Positions 1-8,701 of a DNA stretch of 16,892 bases are shown here, one piece after another. Position numbers and translations under genes: made by a program. The DNA comes from Onstottus_B sp035558335. GTDB taxonomy: Bacteria > Acidobacteriota > Blastocatellia > UBA7656. The stretch is taken from NCBI GenBank assembly GCA_035558335.1, contig DATMCM010000116.1, positions 1-16,892 on the forward strand, in the 5' to 3' direction. Each line of letters opens with the position of its first letter. Position 1 is the first letter of the stretch. The notes below the pieces were generated by a model. That model was not told the DNA's origin and ran no database searches. It saw nothing but the letters and a program-made list of their open reading frames with translations.

Positions 1-326
1 GAAGGAACCTCGCAGTAGTGTTCGAGTTGGCTGCGAGTGGTGATTCCCTTAGTGAACACGACTGATTTGCTCAGCAATGTGCATTCACCGGTGGTCTGGT
101 TGCAATCCTCTTTGTCGAGGGGTATCTCACGAGTCTCCAACATCTGCTTAATTATCGTCGCAACTTCGTCGCGCTGGGCACCGATAATTGACGGGTTGGG
201 CAGTGGCTTGGCGTATTTTGGCTTCTGGAGTTGTATCTGGCCACTTGCTGACAGGCTGATCGCGAACAGAATAGACAGAGAAGCCGTCAAACACCTCCGA
301 CCCGCCATTGTAACCTTGTTGAGCAT
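1..326 (-). CDS. Small exported protein of unknown function, C-terminus cut off by the window edge
   Basis: I do not recognise the family. The reverse strand is open from ATG at 326 to the left edge (108 codons seen, no stop). Residues 1-30 look like a signal peptide: basic start with KVTMAGRR, then hydrophobic LTASLSILFAISLSASGQ. A second in-frame ATG at 308 would also leave a signal peptide. The mature part is hydrophilic and carries three cysteines (C75, C82, C105). The first two form a C-x6-C pair in DCNQTTGEC, which could be a disulfide in the periplasm. An in-frame TAG lies upstream, and GAGG sits about 11 bases before the ATG. The opposite strand is also open here (37-357), but its product has no signal peptide or recognisable motif, so I prefer the minus strand. 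Function is unknown. Confidence 0.7.
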   Translation of the reverse strand, partial: MLNKVTMAGRRCLTASLSILFAISLSASGQIQLQKPKYAKPLPNPSIIGAQRDEVATIIKQMLETREIPLDKEDCNQTTGECTLLSKSVVFTKGITTRSQLEHYCEVP

Positions 327-358
327 TGACCTAACCCTCGCACTAAAATATGACTAGA

Positions 359-387
359 ACGATACCAGCGCTGTTAGGCATATTCAA
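359..387 (-). promoter_or_regulatory. Candidate sigma70-type promoter for the left-edge gene
   Basis: On the minus strand TTGAAT (-35) is followed after 17 bases by TATCGT (-10). Each box matches the consensus at 4 of 6 positions. The implied transcript start would lie about 25 bases before the ATG at 326. The rest of the 327-581 divergent gap is AT-richer than the genes, but I see no other clear element there and no strong ribosome binding site for the gene at 582. Confidence 0.3.
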
Positions 388-581
388 TATAATCACAAAT
401 ACCAGCCTACATGACCAGACAGACTAAGGCCACGTTCTCGTTTATGCGCAACTCAATCGCCGTCGAATCAATTCATCCGCCCGGCTTCAACAAAAGGCGA
501 GTGGCGCAAGTCCGCGTTATGCATTGCAGGAGTTCCCGTGTTTCGATTACCCTCTAAGAGTCACGCGCGGACTAAAAATCG

Positions 582-1358
582 ATGAACCCACGTCAACGAT
601 TCGTCGGATCAGCAGCACTCTTGATCGTCATGATTAGCACCTCGGCCGCGGCGCCGCAGGCGGCCACCACGAAGAGGTCAGCTCCTGTGCCGCGCGCGGT
701 CGTACCCCTTGATTCCTATGATTTCGGCGATGTATTCAAAGGCGAACTGATCAGTCAGCTTTTCGTGATTCGAAATGAGGGAGAAGCCGAGCTGAGGATT
801 GACAACTTAACGACTGGTTGCGGTTGCTCAGTGATTGACTCGGACAAAGTCCTGGCTCCCGGCCACGAAGGCAAGGCTGAGTTAGAAGTAAACACAGCTA
901 GTCAGAGCGGCCAGATTAGTAAGATTGCAACGCTGCACACAAATGACCCTGACCGACCAAACATTGTGCTCACTGTGACCGCGAATGTTTTGACCTCAGG
1001 CGATGGCGGCCCGGTAAAAGGCGTCGTCCTTCGATCCGGAAAACATATCGGACCCATCTTTCTGGGCCCACACTCCACCGTTGGGTTCACCATGACCCAA
1101 GCTAAAACCGCGAAGGCTGAGTTCACCGTCACCGTCGAAAGGGGAAATCTACGGATCCTTAGCATAGAAGCAAGGCACTTTGCTGGGCGTATTGATACCC
1201 TTGCGGAGGGCAGGAGCTACAAGCTCGTCTTTGAGTTGAACCCGGATGGCGCGCCAGCGACTCTATCGGAGCACGTGCGCGTCTTAACGGACAGTGTTGC
1301 GCTCCCCTATTTTTTCATCAACCTAAACGCAACGGCAAGCCGCAAACCAAGCCCTTAG
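582..1358 (+). CDS. Secreted DUF1573 domain protein
   Basis: This is a 258-residue exported protein. Residues 1-24 form a signal peptide (hydrophobic AALLIVMISTSAAA). Residues about 43-137 fit DUF1573, an Ig-like/ASH-type beta-sandwich fold. The family hallmarks are DFGDVFKGE at 47-55, the FVIRNEGEAEL strand, and TTGCGCS with C80 and C82. The strand LTVTANV closes the domain. Residues 145-258 look like a second beta-rich domain without a recognisable motif. DUF1573 proteins are usually periplasmic or surface-attached and their biochemical role is not established, so no function is assigned. No clear Shine-Dalgarno precedes the ATG. The start is chosen because the signal peptide begins right there. 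It lies 103 bases upstream of the protease gene, which has its own promoter. Confidence 0.85.
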   Translation: MNPRQRFVGSAALLIVMISTSAAAPQAATTKRSAPVPRAVVPLDSYDFGDVFKGELISQLFVIRNEGEAELRIDNLTTGCGCSVIDSDKVLAPGHEGKAELEVNTASQSGQISKIATLHTNDPDRPNIVLTVTANVLTSGDGGPVKGVVLRSGKHIGPIFLGPHSTVGFTMTQAKTAKAEFTVTVERGNLRILSIEARHFAGRIDTLAEGRSYKLVFELNPDGAPATLSEHVRVLTDSVALPYFFINLNATASRKPSP

Positions 1359-1388
1359 CGGGCGCGGGTGGCCTCCGTCTGACCATCA

Positions 1389-1418
1389 TTGTCCGCAAAA
1401 GGAAGTCGCCGCTATAAT
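1389..1418 (+). promoter_or_regulatory. Sigma70-type promoter for the subtilisin gene
   Basis: A perfect TATAAT at 1413-1418 is preceded, after 18 bases, by TTGTCC at 1389-1394 (4 of 6 matches to TTGACA). The expected transcript start near 1425 leaves a leader of about 40 bases before the protease start codon. This suggests the protease is transcribed on its own as well as, or instead of, by read-through from the DUF1573 gene. Confidence 0.5.
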
Positions 1419-1461
1419 TAGTCCCTGTTTCGCCTCGAACGTAGTTCGTCCCCGTCATTTG

Positions 1462-4062
1462 ATGATGAGTGAAATGGCTTCGCAAAAGATAAAGCTCGTG
1501 CTCGCGGCGTTCGCGTTCGCAATGACGCTTTCGGCGTCGCTCGCATCGTCTGCTAAAGTGTTCTCTAATGGCGTGAGAACTCAAGACCGACCTTGCCAAC
1601 TTGAGGCTCGCAGGAATCCAGACTTGATCTTATTCAAACGCGGTTCGCTCAACACTCGAGAGAGCAGATCGCTCGACAATGCCATTCGCAGCTTGCGATC
1701 GTCCGAATCCTCGTCCGTAAGTTCACGGCTAAGCACGCGAGTCATTCAGTTTGGTGGGCCTGTTAAATCCGAGTGGATCGACCGTTTGCGATCCGCCGGC
1801 GTGGAAATCATAGGATACATTCCGAACAATGCATACGTCGTTCGTGGCGGGCCGGTGCAGCTTGAGAACGCGGCTAATCTTCATGGCGGGGATTCGGTAG
1901 ACGATACTCGTCCGATTCAGTGGATCGGACGCCTTGAGCCAATTCAAAAGATCGATCCAGTATTCAGCGATGAGATGCTGGTCAGCCGGACTACGGCGAA
2001 TGTGGCAGTTGAGATAGAGCTGGCAGATTCCCCCGATGCTCTGGAGACTATCGCCAAATTCACCAGACTCGCGTCGACCATTCTCCATGAGCCCCGACGC
2101 TTTCTAAGGTTTGTGGTTTTGTCTGTAACCCTGCCCTTGAGTCGGTTGATCGAGGTTGCGGCTTTTGACGACGTTTTGTTCATTGGTCCGGCGGCCGAAC
2201 CGCAGCCGCTGGATGAACGTAGCGCTCAGATCGTTGCGAGCAATCTCACGGTTGATCAGACTCAACCGGCTGCGCCTGGCTACTGGGACTGGATTCGGTC
2301 CCTGGGGCTCGACTCGGTTCCCGACTTCGTAATCGACATAGCAGACTCAGGCCTCGACCGGGGACTGACTTCGGGCGGTTCGGTTCATCCGGACCTTCGC
2401 GACGCCAACGGCACTAGCCGAGTGAGCTACAGTTTTAACTACACGATTGACGGAGCACAGGACCAGTCGGGCCACGGCAGCCTCGTCGCTTCAATCGTAG
2501 GCGGAAAGGGATCGAGCGATTATGAAGACTCGCTCGGGTATATGTATGGACTGGGGGTCGAACCCTCGGCAAGCCTTGGAGTCTCTCGCATATTCGATTC
2601 CCGAGGGAGATTGCCGTTTCAACTCTCGTTCACCTCGGTGACGGCTTTTGCTTATGCGGCAGGAGCCAGAATTGTGAATAACAGTTGGGGAAATGGTGGC
2701 AACGGATATGACGCTGCCGCACAGGAGTACGATGCGCTTGTGCGCGACGCCAGACCCACAATGCCTGGCAATCAAGAGATGACATTCGTCTTTTCCGCCG
2801 GCAATGGTGGTCCTGGCGGCCACGTAAGCTCGCCGGGCACGGCTAAGAACGTTATCACGGTTGCAGCCAGCGAGAACTATCGGCCCGAGGGTACGGATTC
2901 CTGCAATCTCGACGGCGGCGGAGGAATCGGACCCGACGGAGCTGATAGTGTGTTGGACATCTTACGTTACTCTTCGGGTGGACCCACGGCAGACTTCCGT
3001 TCGAAGCCTGACCTAGCCGCCCCTGGCACACATATTTACGGGGGCGCCTCGCAAGCCTCGCCTTTTTTCGGTGACGGGCTCTGTCCTGGCGTTCCATTGT
3101 TTCAACCGCCGGGTCAGCACTTCTACACGTGGTCGTCTGGAACAAGCCTGTCGGCGCCTCACGTCACTGGAGCAGCAGCGTTGCTTAGAAAGTTCGTCAC
3201 CTCTCGCCAGCTTTTGGGCGCAGGTCAGCCTCCTTCCCCGGCGATGACCAAAGCCTTTCTAATCAACTCGGCGACGTATTTGACCGGCGAGAACGCTGCG
3301 GGTGACCTTCCCGATCCCCGCCAGGGCTGGGGGCGTGTCGATCTTTCGCGCGCGTTCGACAACGCGCACCGCTTCCTGTTGGATCAATCGACGCTTTTCA
3401 CTGAGACCGGCCAGATCTACGAGGTTAGCGGCTCGCTCGCCGACCGCTCGCTACCATTGCGCGTAACGCTGGCATGGACCGATGCGATTGGAACGCTTGC
3501 GGGTCCTGCACTCGTCAATGACTTGGATCTCGAAGTCAAAGTCGGAGGCGTGACGGTTTATCGGGGAAACAATTTTGACGGGCGTTGGTCCATTCAAGGC
3601 GGAGAGCCAGATCGCTTTAACAACGTCGAATCAATCTTTCTTCCGGCAGACGCGATTCCAACTGGCATTGCTGGCAACTTCACCATTACCGTGCGCGCAG
3701 CAAACATTCCTGGTGATGGAGTTCCGGGGAACGAGACCAGCCTCGATCAAGATTTTGCACTGGCTATCTACAACATTGACCCGGCTGTCGTCATTGACCC
3801 TCCACCAAACAATGTGCCGGTCATAACCGGAGTCACCTACGTCAACAAGAAACTGGTAATAAGCGGTCGCGACTTCACGGGGGCGGCACAAGTGGAGATA
3901 AACGGGAAGATCATCGAGAGGCCATTCGAGTTCGATGCCGCCGTCAACTCTCTAAGCCTCAAGCTGAAATACAAGAAGCTCAACCTGAAGAAGGAGACTG
4001 ATAACCAAATCGTGCTGATCGAGAGGGGCGGGCATTCGCAGCCGTTCGTGCTTCGGATCTGA
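1462..4062 (+). CDS. Secreted subtilisin-like serine protease (S8 family, KP-43 type)
   Basis: This is a protein of about 866 residues with a signal peptide at roughly 1-30. The region at about 40-250 probably serves as the propeptide. The S8 catalytic domain follows. Its catalytic Asp is D295 in IADSGLDRG, His is H338 in SGHGSLVAS, the oxyanion-hole Asn is N448 in SAGNGGPGG, and Ser is S562 in GTSLSAPHVTGAA. All four are intact, so activity is expected. Residues about 640-775 match the C-terminal beta-barrel of KP-43-type alkaline proteases (LAWTDA, ALVNDLDLEV, FNNVESIFL, ALAIYNI). The last 85 residues resemble an IPT/TIG-like beta-sandwich (PVITGVTYVNKKLVISGRDF), perhaps for surface binding. 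TTG 1459, ATG 1462, ATG 1465 and ATG 1474 are all possible starts, with no decisive ribosome site. The likely role is extracellular or periplasmic protein degradation. The gene ends 24 bases from the convergent response regulator gene. Confidence 0.93.
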   Translation: MMSEMASQKIKLVLAAFAFAMTLSASLASSAKVFSNGVRTQDRPCQLEARRNPDLILFKRGSLNTRESRSLDNAIRSLRSSESSSVSSRLSTRVIQFGGPVKSEWIDRLRSAGVEIIGYIPNNAYVVRGGPVQLENAANLHGGDSVDDTRPIQWIGRLEPIQKIDPVFSDEMLVSRTTANVAVEIELADSPDALETIAKFTRLASTILHEPRRFLRFVVLSVTLPLSRLIEVAAFDDVLFIGPAAEPQPLDERSAQIVASNLTVDQTQPAAPGYWDWIRSLGLDSVPDFVIDIADSGLDRGLTSGGSVHPDLRDANGTSRVSYSFNYTIDGAQDQSGHGSLVASIVGGKGSSDYEDSLGYMYGLGVEPSASLGVSRIFDSRGRLPFQLSFTSVTAFAYAAGARIVNNSWGNGGNGYDAAAQEYDALVRDARPTMPGNQEMTFVFSAGNGGPGGHVSSPGTAKNVITVAASENYRPEGTDSCNLDGGGGIGPDGADSVLDILRYSSGGPTADFRSKPDLAAPGTHIYGGASQASPFFGDGLCPGVPLFQPPGQHFYTWSSGTSLSAPHVTGAAALLRKFVTSRQLLGAGQPPSPAMTKAFLINSATYLTGENAAGDLPDPRQGWGRVDLSRAFDNAHRFLLDQSTLFTETGQIYEVSGSLADRSLPLRVTLAWTDAIGTLAGPALVNDLDLEVKVGGVTVYRGNNFDGRWSIQGGEPDRFNNVESIFLPADAIPTGIAGNFTITVRAANIPGDGVPGNETSLDQDFALAIYNIDPAVVIDPPPNNVPVITGVTYVNKKLVISGRDFTGAAQVEINGKIIERPFEFDAAVNSLSLKLKYKKLNLKKETDNQIVLIERGGHSQPFVLRI

Positions 4063-4086
4063 CCCCAGGTTGTCCCAACAAGTTCC

Positions 4087-5487
4087 CTAGGGCCTGATGT
4101 TGTAATATCTGATCTTGCTGTTCAGAGTAGTGGTGTTCATCCCCAGGAGCTTCGCTGCGCGCGATTGGTGCCCGCCCGTTATCTCAAGCGCCCTTCGAAT
4201 CAACTCGATCTGGAAGCGATTCACCTCATCGTAGAACGATATGCCCTGTGACAAGTCGATCTGCGTCGCGATTTTCTGTCCGCCCGCCTGCCCTGCCGGA
4301 CGCTGAGGACTGAGCAACTCTTCACGCAAGTCTTCGCGCACGAGGAAGTCTCCTCGCGCAATTATTACAGCGCGCTCGATCACATTTTCGAGCTCTCGCA
4401 CGTTGCCAGGCCAGTTGTAAGCTTCCAGCAGCGTCAGAACCTCTGAGCCTATCTGATCAGAAACCTGTCTGTTGTTTTCGGCGGAGTACTTTCTAATAAA
4501 ATGCTGCGCGAGCGGCAGGATGTCTTCGCGGCGATCGCGTAGCGGTGGCAGGCCAATCGCGATCACGTTGAGCCGGTAAAACAGATCCTCACGAAATGCG
4601 CCCTCTTCGACTGCCTGCTTCAAGTCCGTGTTCGTCGCAGCAATAATTCGCACGTCCACCTGTCGGCGAGTCGTATCGCCCAGTGGTGTGAAGTCTCTCT
4701 CTTGAATCACCCGAAGCAACTTCGACTGCGTCTCGATCGAGACGGTTCCGATTTCGTCCAGAAAAATCGAGCCCCCGTCGGCTACCTCGAAGTAGCCCTT
4801 CTTAGCGGCCACCGCTCCAGTGAACGCGCCGCGTATGTGCCCGAATAGCTCGGATTCGAGCAGCTCAGTCGGGAGATTGGCAGAGTTGACCGTGATGAAC
4901 GGCTTATCGGAGCGTGCGCTCTGGTTATGAATGGCCCGGGCGATGAGCTCCTTGCCGGTTCCGCTTTCTCCGGTGATTAGAACCGTCGATCGCGCGGGAG
5001 CGACTTGCTCGACGAAGGCGAGGATCTCAAGTGTCTTCTCGCTTCGAGCTACAATCTCTTTGTTCTCAGTGCTGCGCTTGAGCGTCTGTCGAAGCGTTCG
5101 CCGTTCTTCATCCTTCCGTCGCCGGCGTACACCTGCTGCAACCAGCTTCAGGATCTCCTTGTTGTCGAAAGGCTTGCTGATACACGTAAAGGCGCCTCGC
5201 TGCATCGCCGCGATCGCTGTGTCGAAGGTGGCATAAGCGGTGATCATTATGATCACCATCTCAGCATCAAGCTTTAACATCTCCTCGAGCGTTCTCAACC
5301 CGCCCATGCCTGGCATCGAGACGTCCAGCAGCACGAGGTCACAAGAACGCTGACCTAACTTGTCCAGCCCCTCTTCGCCGTTTCTGGCAAGCTCGACATG
5401 GTAACCTTCACTGACGAGCAGGCTGCCCAGAACGTCGCGCATTACTTCCTCGTCATCCACGACGAGGAGGCTTCCTTTTCTTGCCAT
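4087..5487 (-). CDS. NtrC-family sigma54-dependent response regulator
   Basis: This 466-residue cytoplasmic regulator has a complete NtrC layout. The receiver domain (about 5-120) has the acidic pocket D11/D12, the phospho-acceptor D55 in LVLLDVSMPG, T83 and K105. The AAA+ domain (about 145-375) has Walker A GESGTGKE at 173-180, the sigma54-contacting loop GAFTGA at 220-225, Walker B at 239-246 and WPGNVREL at 359-366. A Fis-type helix-turn-helix closes the protein (about 425-463, GGHQSRAAKLLGM). The GAFTGA loop is intact, so it should activate sigma54 promoters after phosphorylation. It lies 66 bases downstream of the sensor kinase gene on the same strand, which marks that kinase as its likely partner. 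The recognition helix (NTTTLNSKIRYY) departs somewhat from the common form, so its DNA site cannot be guessed. The target genes are not visible beyond the possible autoregulation noted at 8613-8628. Confidence 0.95.
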   Translation of the reverse strand: MARKGSLLVVDDEEVMRDVLGSLLVSEGYHVELARNGEEGLDKLGQRSCDLVLLDVSMPGMGGLRTLEEMLKLDAEMVIIMITAYATFDTAIAAMQRGAFTCISKPFDNKEILKLVAAGVRRRRKDEERRTLRQTLKRSTENKEIVARSEKTLEILAFVEQVAPARSTVLITGESGTGKELIARAIHNQSARSDKPFITVNSANLPTELLESELFGHIRGAFTGAVAAKKGYFEVADGGSIFLDEIGTVSIETQSKLLRVIQERDFTPLGDTTRRQVDVRIIAATNTDLKQAVEEGAFREDLFYRLNVIAIGLPPLRDRREDILPLAQHFIRKYSAENNRQVSDQIGSEVLTLLEAYNWPGNVRELENVIERAVIIARGDFLVREDLREELLSPQRPAGQAGGQKIATQIDLSQGISFYDEVNRFQIELIRRALEITGGHQSRAAKLLGMNTTTLNSKIRYYNIRP

Positions 5488-5553
5488 AGATAGATGTTAT
5501 CAACCAGCGGCCGGTGACTGCCAGCCGAGGCTCGTGTTGGAAGGCGAATGAGA

Positions 5554-8500
5554 TCAGTCGCTGGCCGCCTGCATCTGACGCGAATATACCGTGGGTAGCT
5601 TTATTGTGAAGTGAGACCCTTCGCCGGGCCGGCTCTCGACGAAGATTCGTCCGCCGTGCTCTTGCAGTATTCCGTACGAAAGCGCGAGCCCTAATCCAGT
5701 GCCCTGACCCACGTCCTTGGTCGTGAAGAACGGATCATAGATGCGCGCGATAGTCTCCGGCGCCATGCCTATACCGCTGTCGCGGAAGTCGACTACCAAT
5801 GAGGTCTCAACGAGTCGTGTGTGGATCGAAAGCCGCCCGCCGTTTGGCATTGCGTCGCGCGCGTTCAGAATCAAGTTCATAAACACCTGCTGAAGCTTTG
5901 ACGCGTTTCCGTACGCTGCTGGGAGGTCCCGCGCGTAACCACGCGCGATCTCCAGGCTGGCGTTGCGAAGCTGTGGCTCCAGTAACTGAAGAGTGTCGTC
6001 GAGCACTTGATTAAGATCGATTTCACGGAACTGGGTGTCGCCAGTTCGAGAGAAGTTGAGCAGGTTGTTGACTATCCCGGATGCGCGAACGGTTTGCATG
6101 TGGATCTTTTCGAGGAGCTGATGCTTCGGATCGCCGTGATCGATTTGCTGGAGCAGCATCTGCGCGTAGGACGAGATACCTGCGAGCGGAGTGTTGACCT
6201 CGTGAGCGACTCCCGCCGCTAACAGTCCAATCGAGGAGAGCTTCTCGCGCTGCAACAACTGCTCCTCGAGCTGCGCGCGCTCGGTAACGTTTTCGATAAC
6301 CACCAACGTACCCGTTACTACGCCGCGCGCTGCCTCAAAGGGCGCCAGTGACATGTTGATCGTCAATGGCCGCCCGTCTTCGGTTGAAGCGTTGTACTTG
6401 TATATGTGACGCGTATCGTGCAGAGCCCAACCTTCCTCACCGGTGACATTTTGGATGGTATTGATCAGATCGCGATCCAAAACCTCATCGACCGCGCGGC
6501 CCAGAGCCCGGTCTCGCCTGATGCCGAAGATCTCTTCTAGCGCACTGTTCCAGGTCGAGATCAAGCCGTCGAAGTCGACCGAAAGAATCCCGACGTTGAC
6601 GCTCTCGATGATGTTTTCGGAAAACTCCTTGAGCCGGACCAACTCTTCCGCTTTCTCCATCTCGGACCGATACAAAAGGCTGTTGTCTATGGCGACTGCA
6701 ACATAGCCCGACAGCGCCCTCAGCAAATCAGTGTCTTCGCTGGTTAGCAATGCGCCAGCAGTCGTTCGGCCCACGCCGATAATCGCGACCATGCGGTCGC
6801 GCACTACGCAAGGCACGTAATAATAGACTTCGTCGCGACGCCGTCCTTGGAACTCGGTTGTGTCCAGGTCCAGCGGCGGCAGGCTGCCAACTGAACCCTT
6901 TCTGCCGGATTCCCTCCCAAGATCCTCCGCAGTTATGAATCCGCGACCGATGGACCGCACCCGAGCCGTCTGCTTTATGTCCTGAGGCAGTGTGACGTCG
7001 CCGTCGATTCCCGCCGAACGCGAAAGGCGGAAACCGGAAGGCGTCGAGCCATCTTCTATGAAAATGACAACCTTGCGAACCGACAGCATATCCGACAGCC
7101 GACGCACCAATGAGTCGAGCAATTGTGGCAGCACCGTGGTCTGCGACAGAGTCCGGCCAAAATCTTGAAGACCCGTTCGAAGCGTGTAGCGCTCTCCGTA
7201 GAACCAACGATCGGCCCAAACCTGAAGCCGGTTCTTAATCGGCGCGAACAACATAGCAACAACGAGCATACCCACGACAACTACAGCCCGAGTCTTCCAT
7301 GAATTCAGATCCGCCGTCGCCCAGATAAACTTGACCAGATCACCAACTCCAAGCAACACCGCCATGTAGATGGCGCCTACCGCAACCGTAGCCATCGCAT
7401 GCACAAAGCTCCGCCGCATGATCACGTCAACGTCCATCAGCCGGTAGCGCACTATCGAATACCCAAAGGACAAAGGTATGAGGATGAACGGTGCGTAGGC
7501 CAATGTCTCCATCGGCGGGGTTATCTCGAGGGATGCCAGGTACGGGACGAAATACAACGCAGTGAATAGCACGCCCGACAGACCGAGCGCCCTTATGATC
7601 CACCGGAGTTGCTGCTTCAATAGAGGCTTGTCACCTCGATAGAACGTTCGCAGCAAAAGCGCGTTCCCTACAATGAAGAAGAACAGCCAGAACTGGATCA
7701 GCTCAGCCTTGTCGAGCCAGTAGCGCACTTGGAGCGAAGCGCCGCCCAGTAGCGATATCGGCCTGTAGTGGTATAACGTTTCGAGAACGATTAATACGAC
7801 GGACGGCAGATACAACGCCGCAAGCACCGCGCGAGTCTTGGGCCTCAGTCCGCGGCTCGAAACAAAGCTTGCGCACAAGTGCACAAACAACGGCGCAGCG
7901 AACGCATAAGCAGCCATGTCCAGAAAACTGACCAGGCCATCGAATCTCGTGAACTCCCGAGTCGAGCTGTACAAATAGAATGCGAAAGAGACGAGAGACC
8001 AAGCGAAAAAGTGATAAGTGAGAGCAGCTCGTTGCTGCTTCAACAACACGAATAGTCCTATTGCAAGGTAAACGAGCCCAATGAACGCCAGGTAGAGTCC
8101 GCGGGCGATGTGCTGGTCCCGCGCGATGACCTTGAAATCGATGTCGTATAGCGGCCTCTCCAATCCCAGGATGTTCTTGAGAACCGAGTCGCGATGCAAG
8201 ATCGCGTATCGCGCGCTGTTGCCTACGCCTTGCTGCTGAAGATACGTAGTCAGCTGCTCTGCCTTCTCGACCTCATCGTAATCGACAGTGGGTTGAGTGC
8301 CCTTGCCGCGAGAATCATCCGTCCTGCCTACGAAGAAGACCGCCCGAACGTAGTCACCTTTCTTGATCGCGAACCGCAAGGGCGAGTCCGGACTGATCCA
8401 TGTTGCCTGGACTCCGTTTTCGGTGTTGACCCACTCGACTCCGTCGTCGGCAATGGCCGGAGCGCTTAGCCGGTCGCGCAGATTCAGAACGCCGATAATC

Positions 8501-8562
8501 ACAAACAATGTGGTTATCGACAGCACGACGATAAGCTTTGTCCTGGTGATCAGGTTTTTCAT
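5554..8562 (-). CDS. Polytopic sensor histidine kinase with PDZ-like, GAF and PAS domains
   Basis: With the ATG at 8562 the protein has 1002 residues. A first membrane segment (about 4-26) is followed by an extracytoplasmic region at about 40-125 that resembles a PDZ domain (GVQATWISPDSPL, IKKGDYVRAV). Next come about eight membrane segments at 152-441, containing the string YSIVRYRLMDVDVIMRRS. The cytoplasmic part has a GAF domain (about 464-629), a PAS domain (about 646-760), and HisKA with the phospho-acceptor H787 in AAGVAHEVNTPLAG. The ATPase domain has N900 in NLILNARDAMPNGG, D928 in RDSGIGM and GQGTGLGLA at 952-960. All kinase boxes are intact. In-frame starts TTG 8640 and ATG 8595 also exist. 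I prefer 8562 because MKNLITRTKLIVV gives a clean signal anchor and because the sigma54-type element lies just upstream. The kinase probably senses an envelope or lipid-linked cue and phosphorylates the adjacent NtrC-type regulator. The ligand is unknown. Confidence 0.93.
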   Translation of the reverse strand: MKNLITRTKLIVVLSITTLFVIIGVLNLRDRLSAPAIADDGVEWVNTENGVQATWISPDSPLRFAIKKGDYVRAVFFVGRTDDSRGKGTQPTVDYDEVEKAEQLTTYLQQQGVGNSARYAILHRDSVLKNILGLERPLYDIDFKVIARDQHIARGLYLAFIGLVYLAIGLFVLLKQQRAALTYHFFAWSLVSFAFYLYSSTREFTRFDGLVSFLDMAAYAFAAPLFVHLCASFVSSRGLRPKTRAVLAALYLPSVVLIVLETLYHYRPISLLGGASLQVRYWLDKAELIQFWLFFFIVGNALLLRTFYRGDKPLLKQQLRWIIRALGLSGVLFTALYFVPYLASLEITPPMETLAYAPFILIPLSFGYSIVRYRLMDVDVIMRRSFVHAMATVAVGAIYMAVLLGVGDLVKFIWATADLNSWKTRAVVVVGMLVVAMLFAPIKNRLQVWADRWFYGERYTLRTGLQDFGRTLSQTTVLPQLLDSLVRRLSDMLSVRKVVIFIEDGSTPSGFRLSRSAGIDGDVTLPQDIKQTARVRSIGRGFITAEDLGRESGRKGSVGSLPPLDLDTTEFQGRRRDEVYYYVPCVVRDRMVAIIGVGRTTAGALLTSEDTDLLRALSGYVAVAIDNSLLYRSEMEKAEELVRLKEFSENIIESVNVGILSVDFDGLISTWNSALEEIFGIRRDRALGRAVDEVLDRDLINTIQNVTGEEGWALHDTRHIYKYNASTEDGRPLTINMSLAPFEAARGVVTGTLVVIENVTERAQLEEQLLQREKLSSIGLLAAGVAHEVNTPLAGISSYAQMLLQQIDHGDPKHQLLEKIHMQTVRASGIVNNLLNFSRTGDTQFREIDLNQVLDDTLQLLEPQLRNASLEIARGYARDLPAAYGNASKLQQVFMNLILNARDAMPNGGRLSIHTRLVETSLVVDFRDSGIGMAPETIARIYDPFFTTKDVGQGTGLGLALSYGILQEHGGRIFVESRPGEGSHFTIKLPTVYSRQMQAASD

Positions 8563-8612
8563 CGGTCGGACTTTCTGCGCTTCTCGGGTCGCCATTCCCG
8601 CTGTTCCAAAAG

Positions 8613-8628
8613 TGCAACTCTTGTTCCG
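8613..8628 (-). promoter_or_regulatory. Candidate sigma54 (-24/-12) promoter of the kinase-regulator operon
   Basis: The minus strand reads CGGAACAAGAGTTGCA. Against the sigma54 consensus TGGCACR-N4-TTGCW it keeps GG at -24 and GC at -12 with exactly 10 bases between them, the TT before GC, the final A, and the A-C-R part of the -24 box. Only the leading T and one C differ. The transcript would start near 8602, about 40 bases before the ATG at 8562 and downstream of the alternative TTG at 8640. The operon's own product is an NtrC-type activator, so positive autoregulation would make sense. This is inferred from a short motif only. Confidence 0.4.
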
Positions 8629-8701
8629 ACTATCCGCCAACGAGTAACATCAAACAAATCGATCTTTGAGCTACGTCTCTTGCCCGTCGCCGTGTCGCCT
8701 T

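Noticed and set aside
37..357. Plus-strand open frame of 106 codons at the left edge
   Set aside because: It lies opposite a minus-strand frame with a signal peptide and a possible promoter, and its own product shows no recognisable motif or export signal. It is most likely a shadow.
6728..7219. 163-codon minus-strand frame inside the kinase gene
   Set aside because: It lies inside the well-supported GAF-coding part of the kinase in another frame, with low-complexity Arg/Ser-rich content. It is a shadow.
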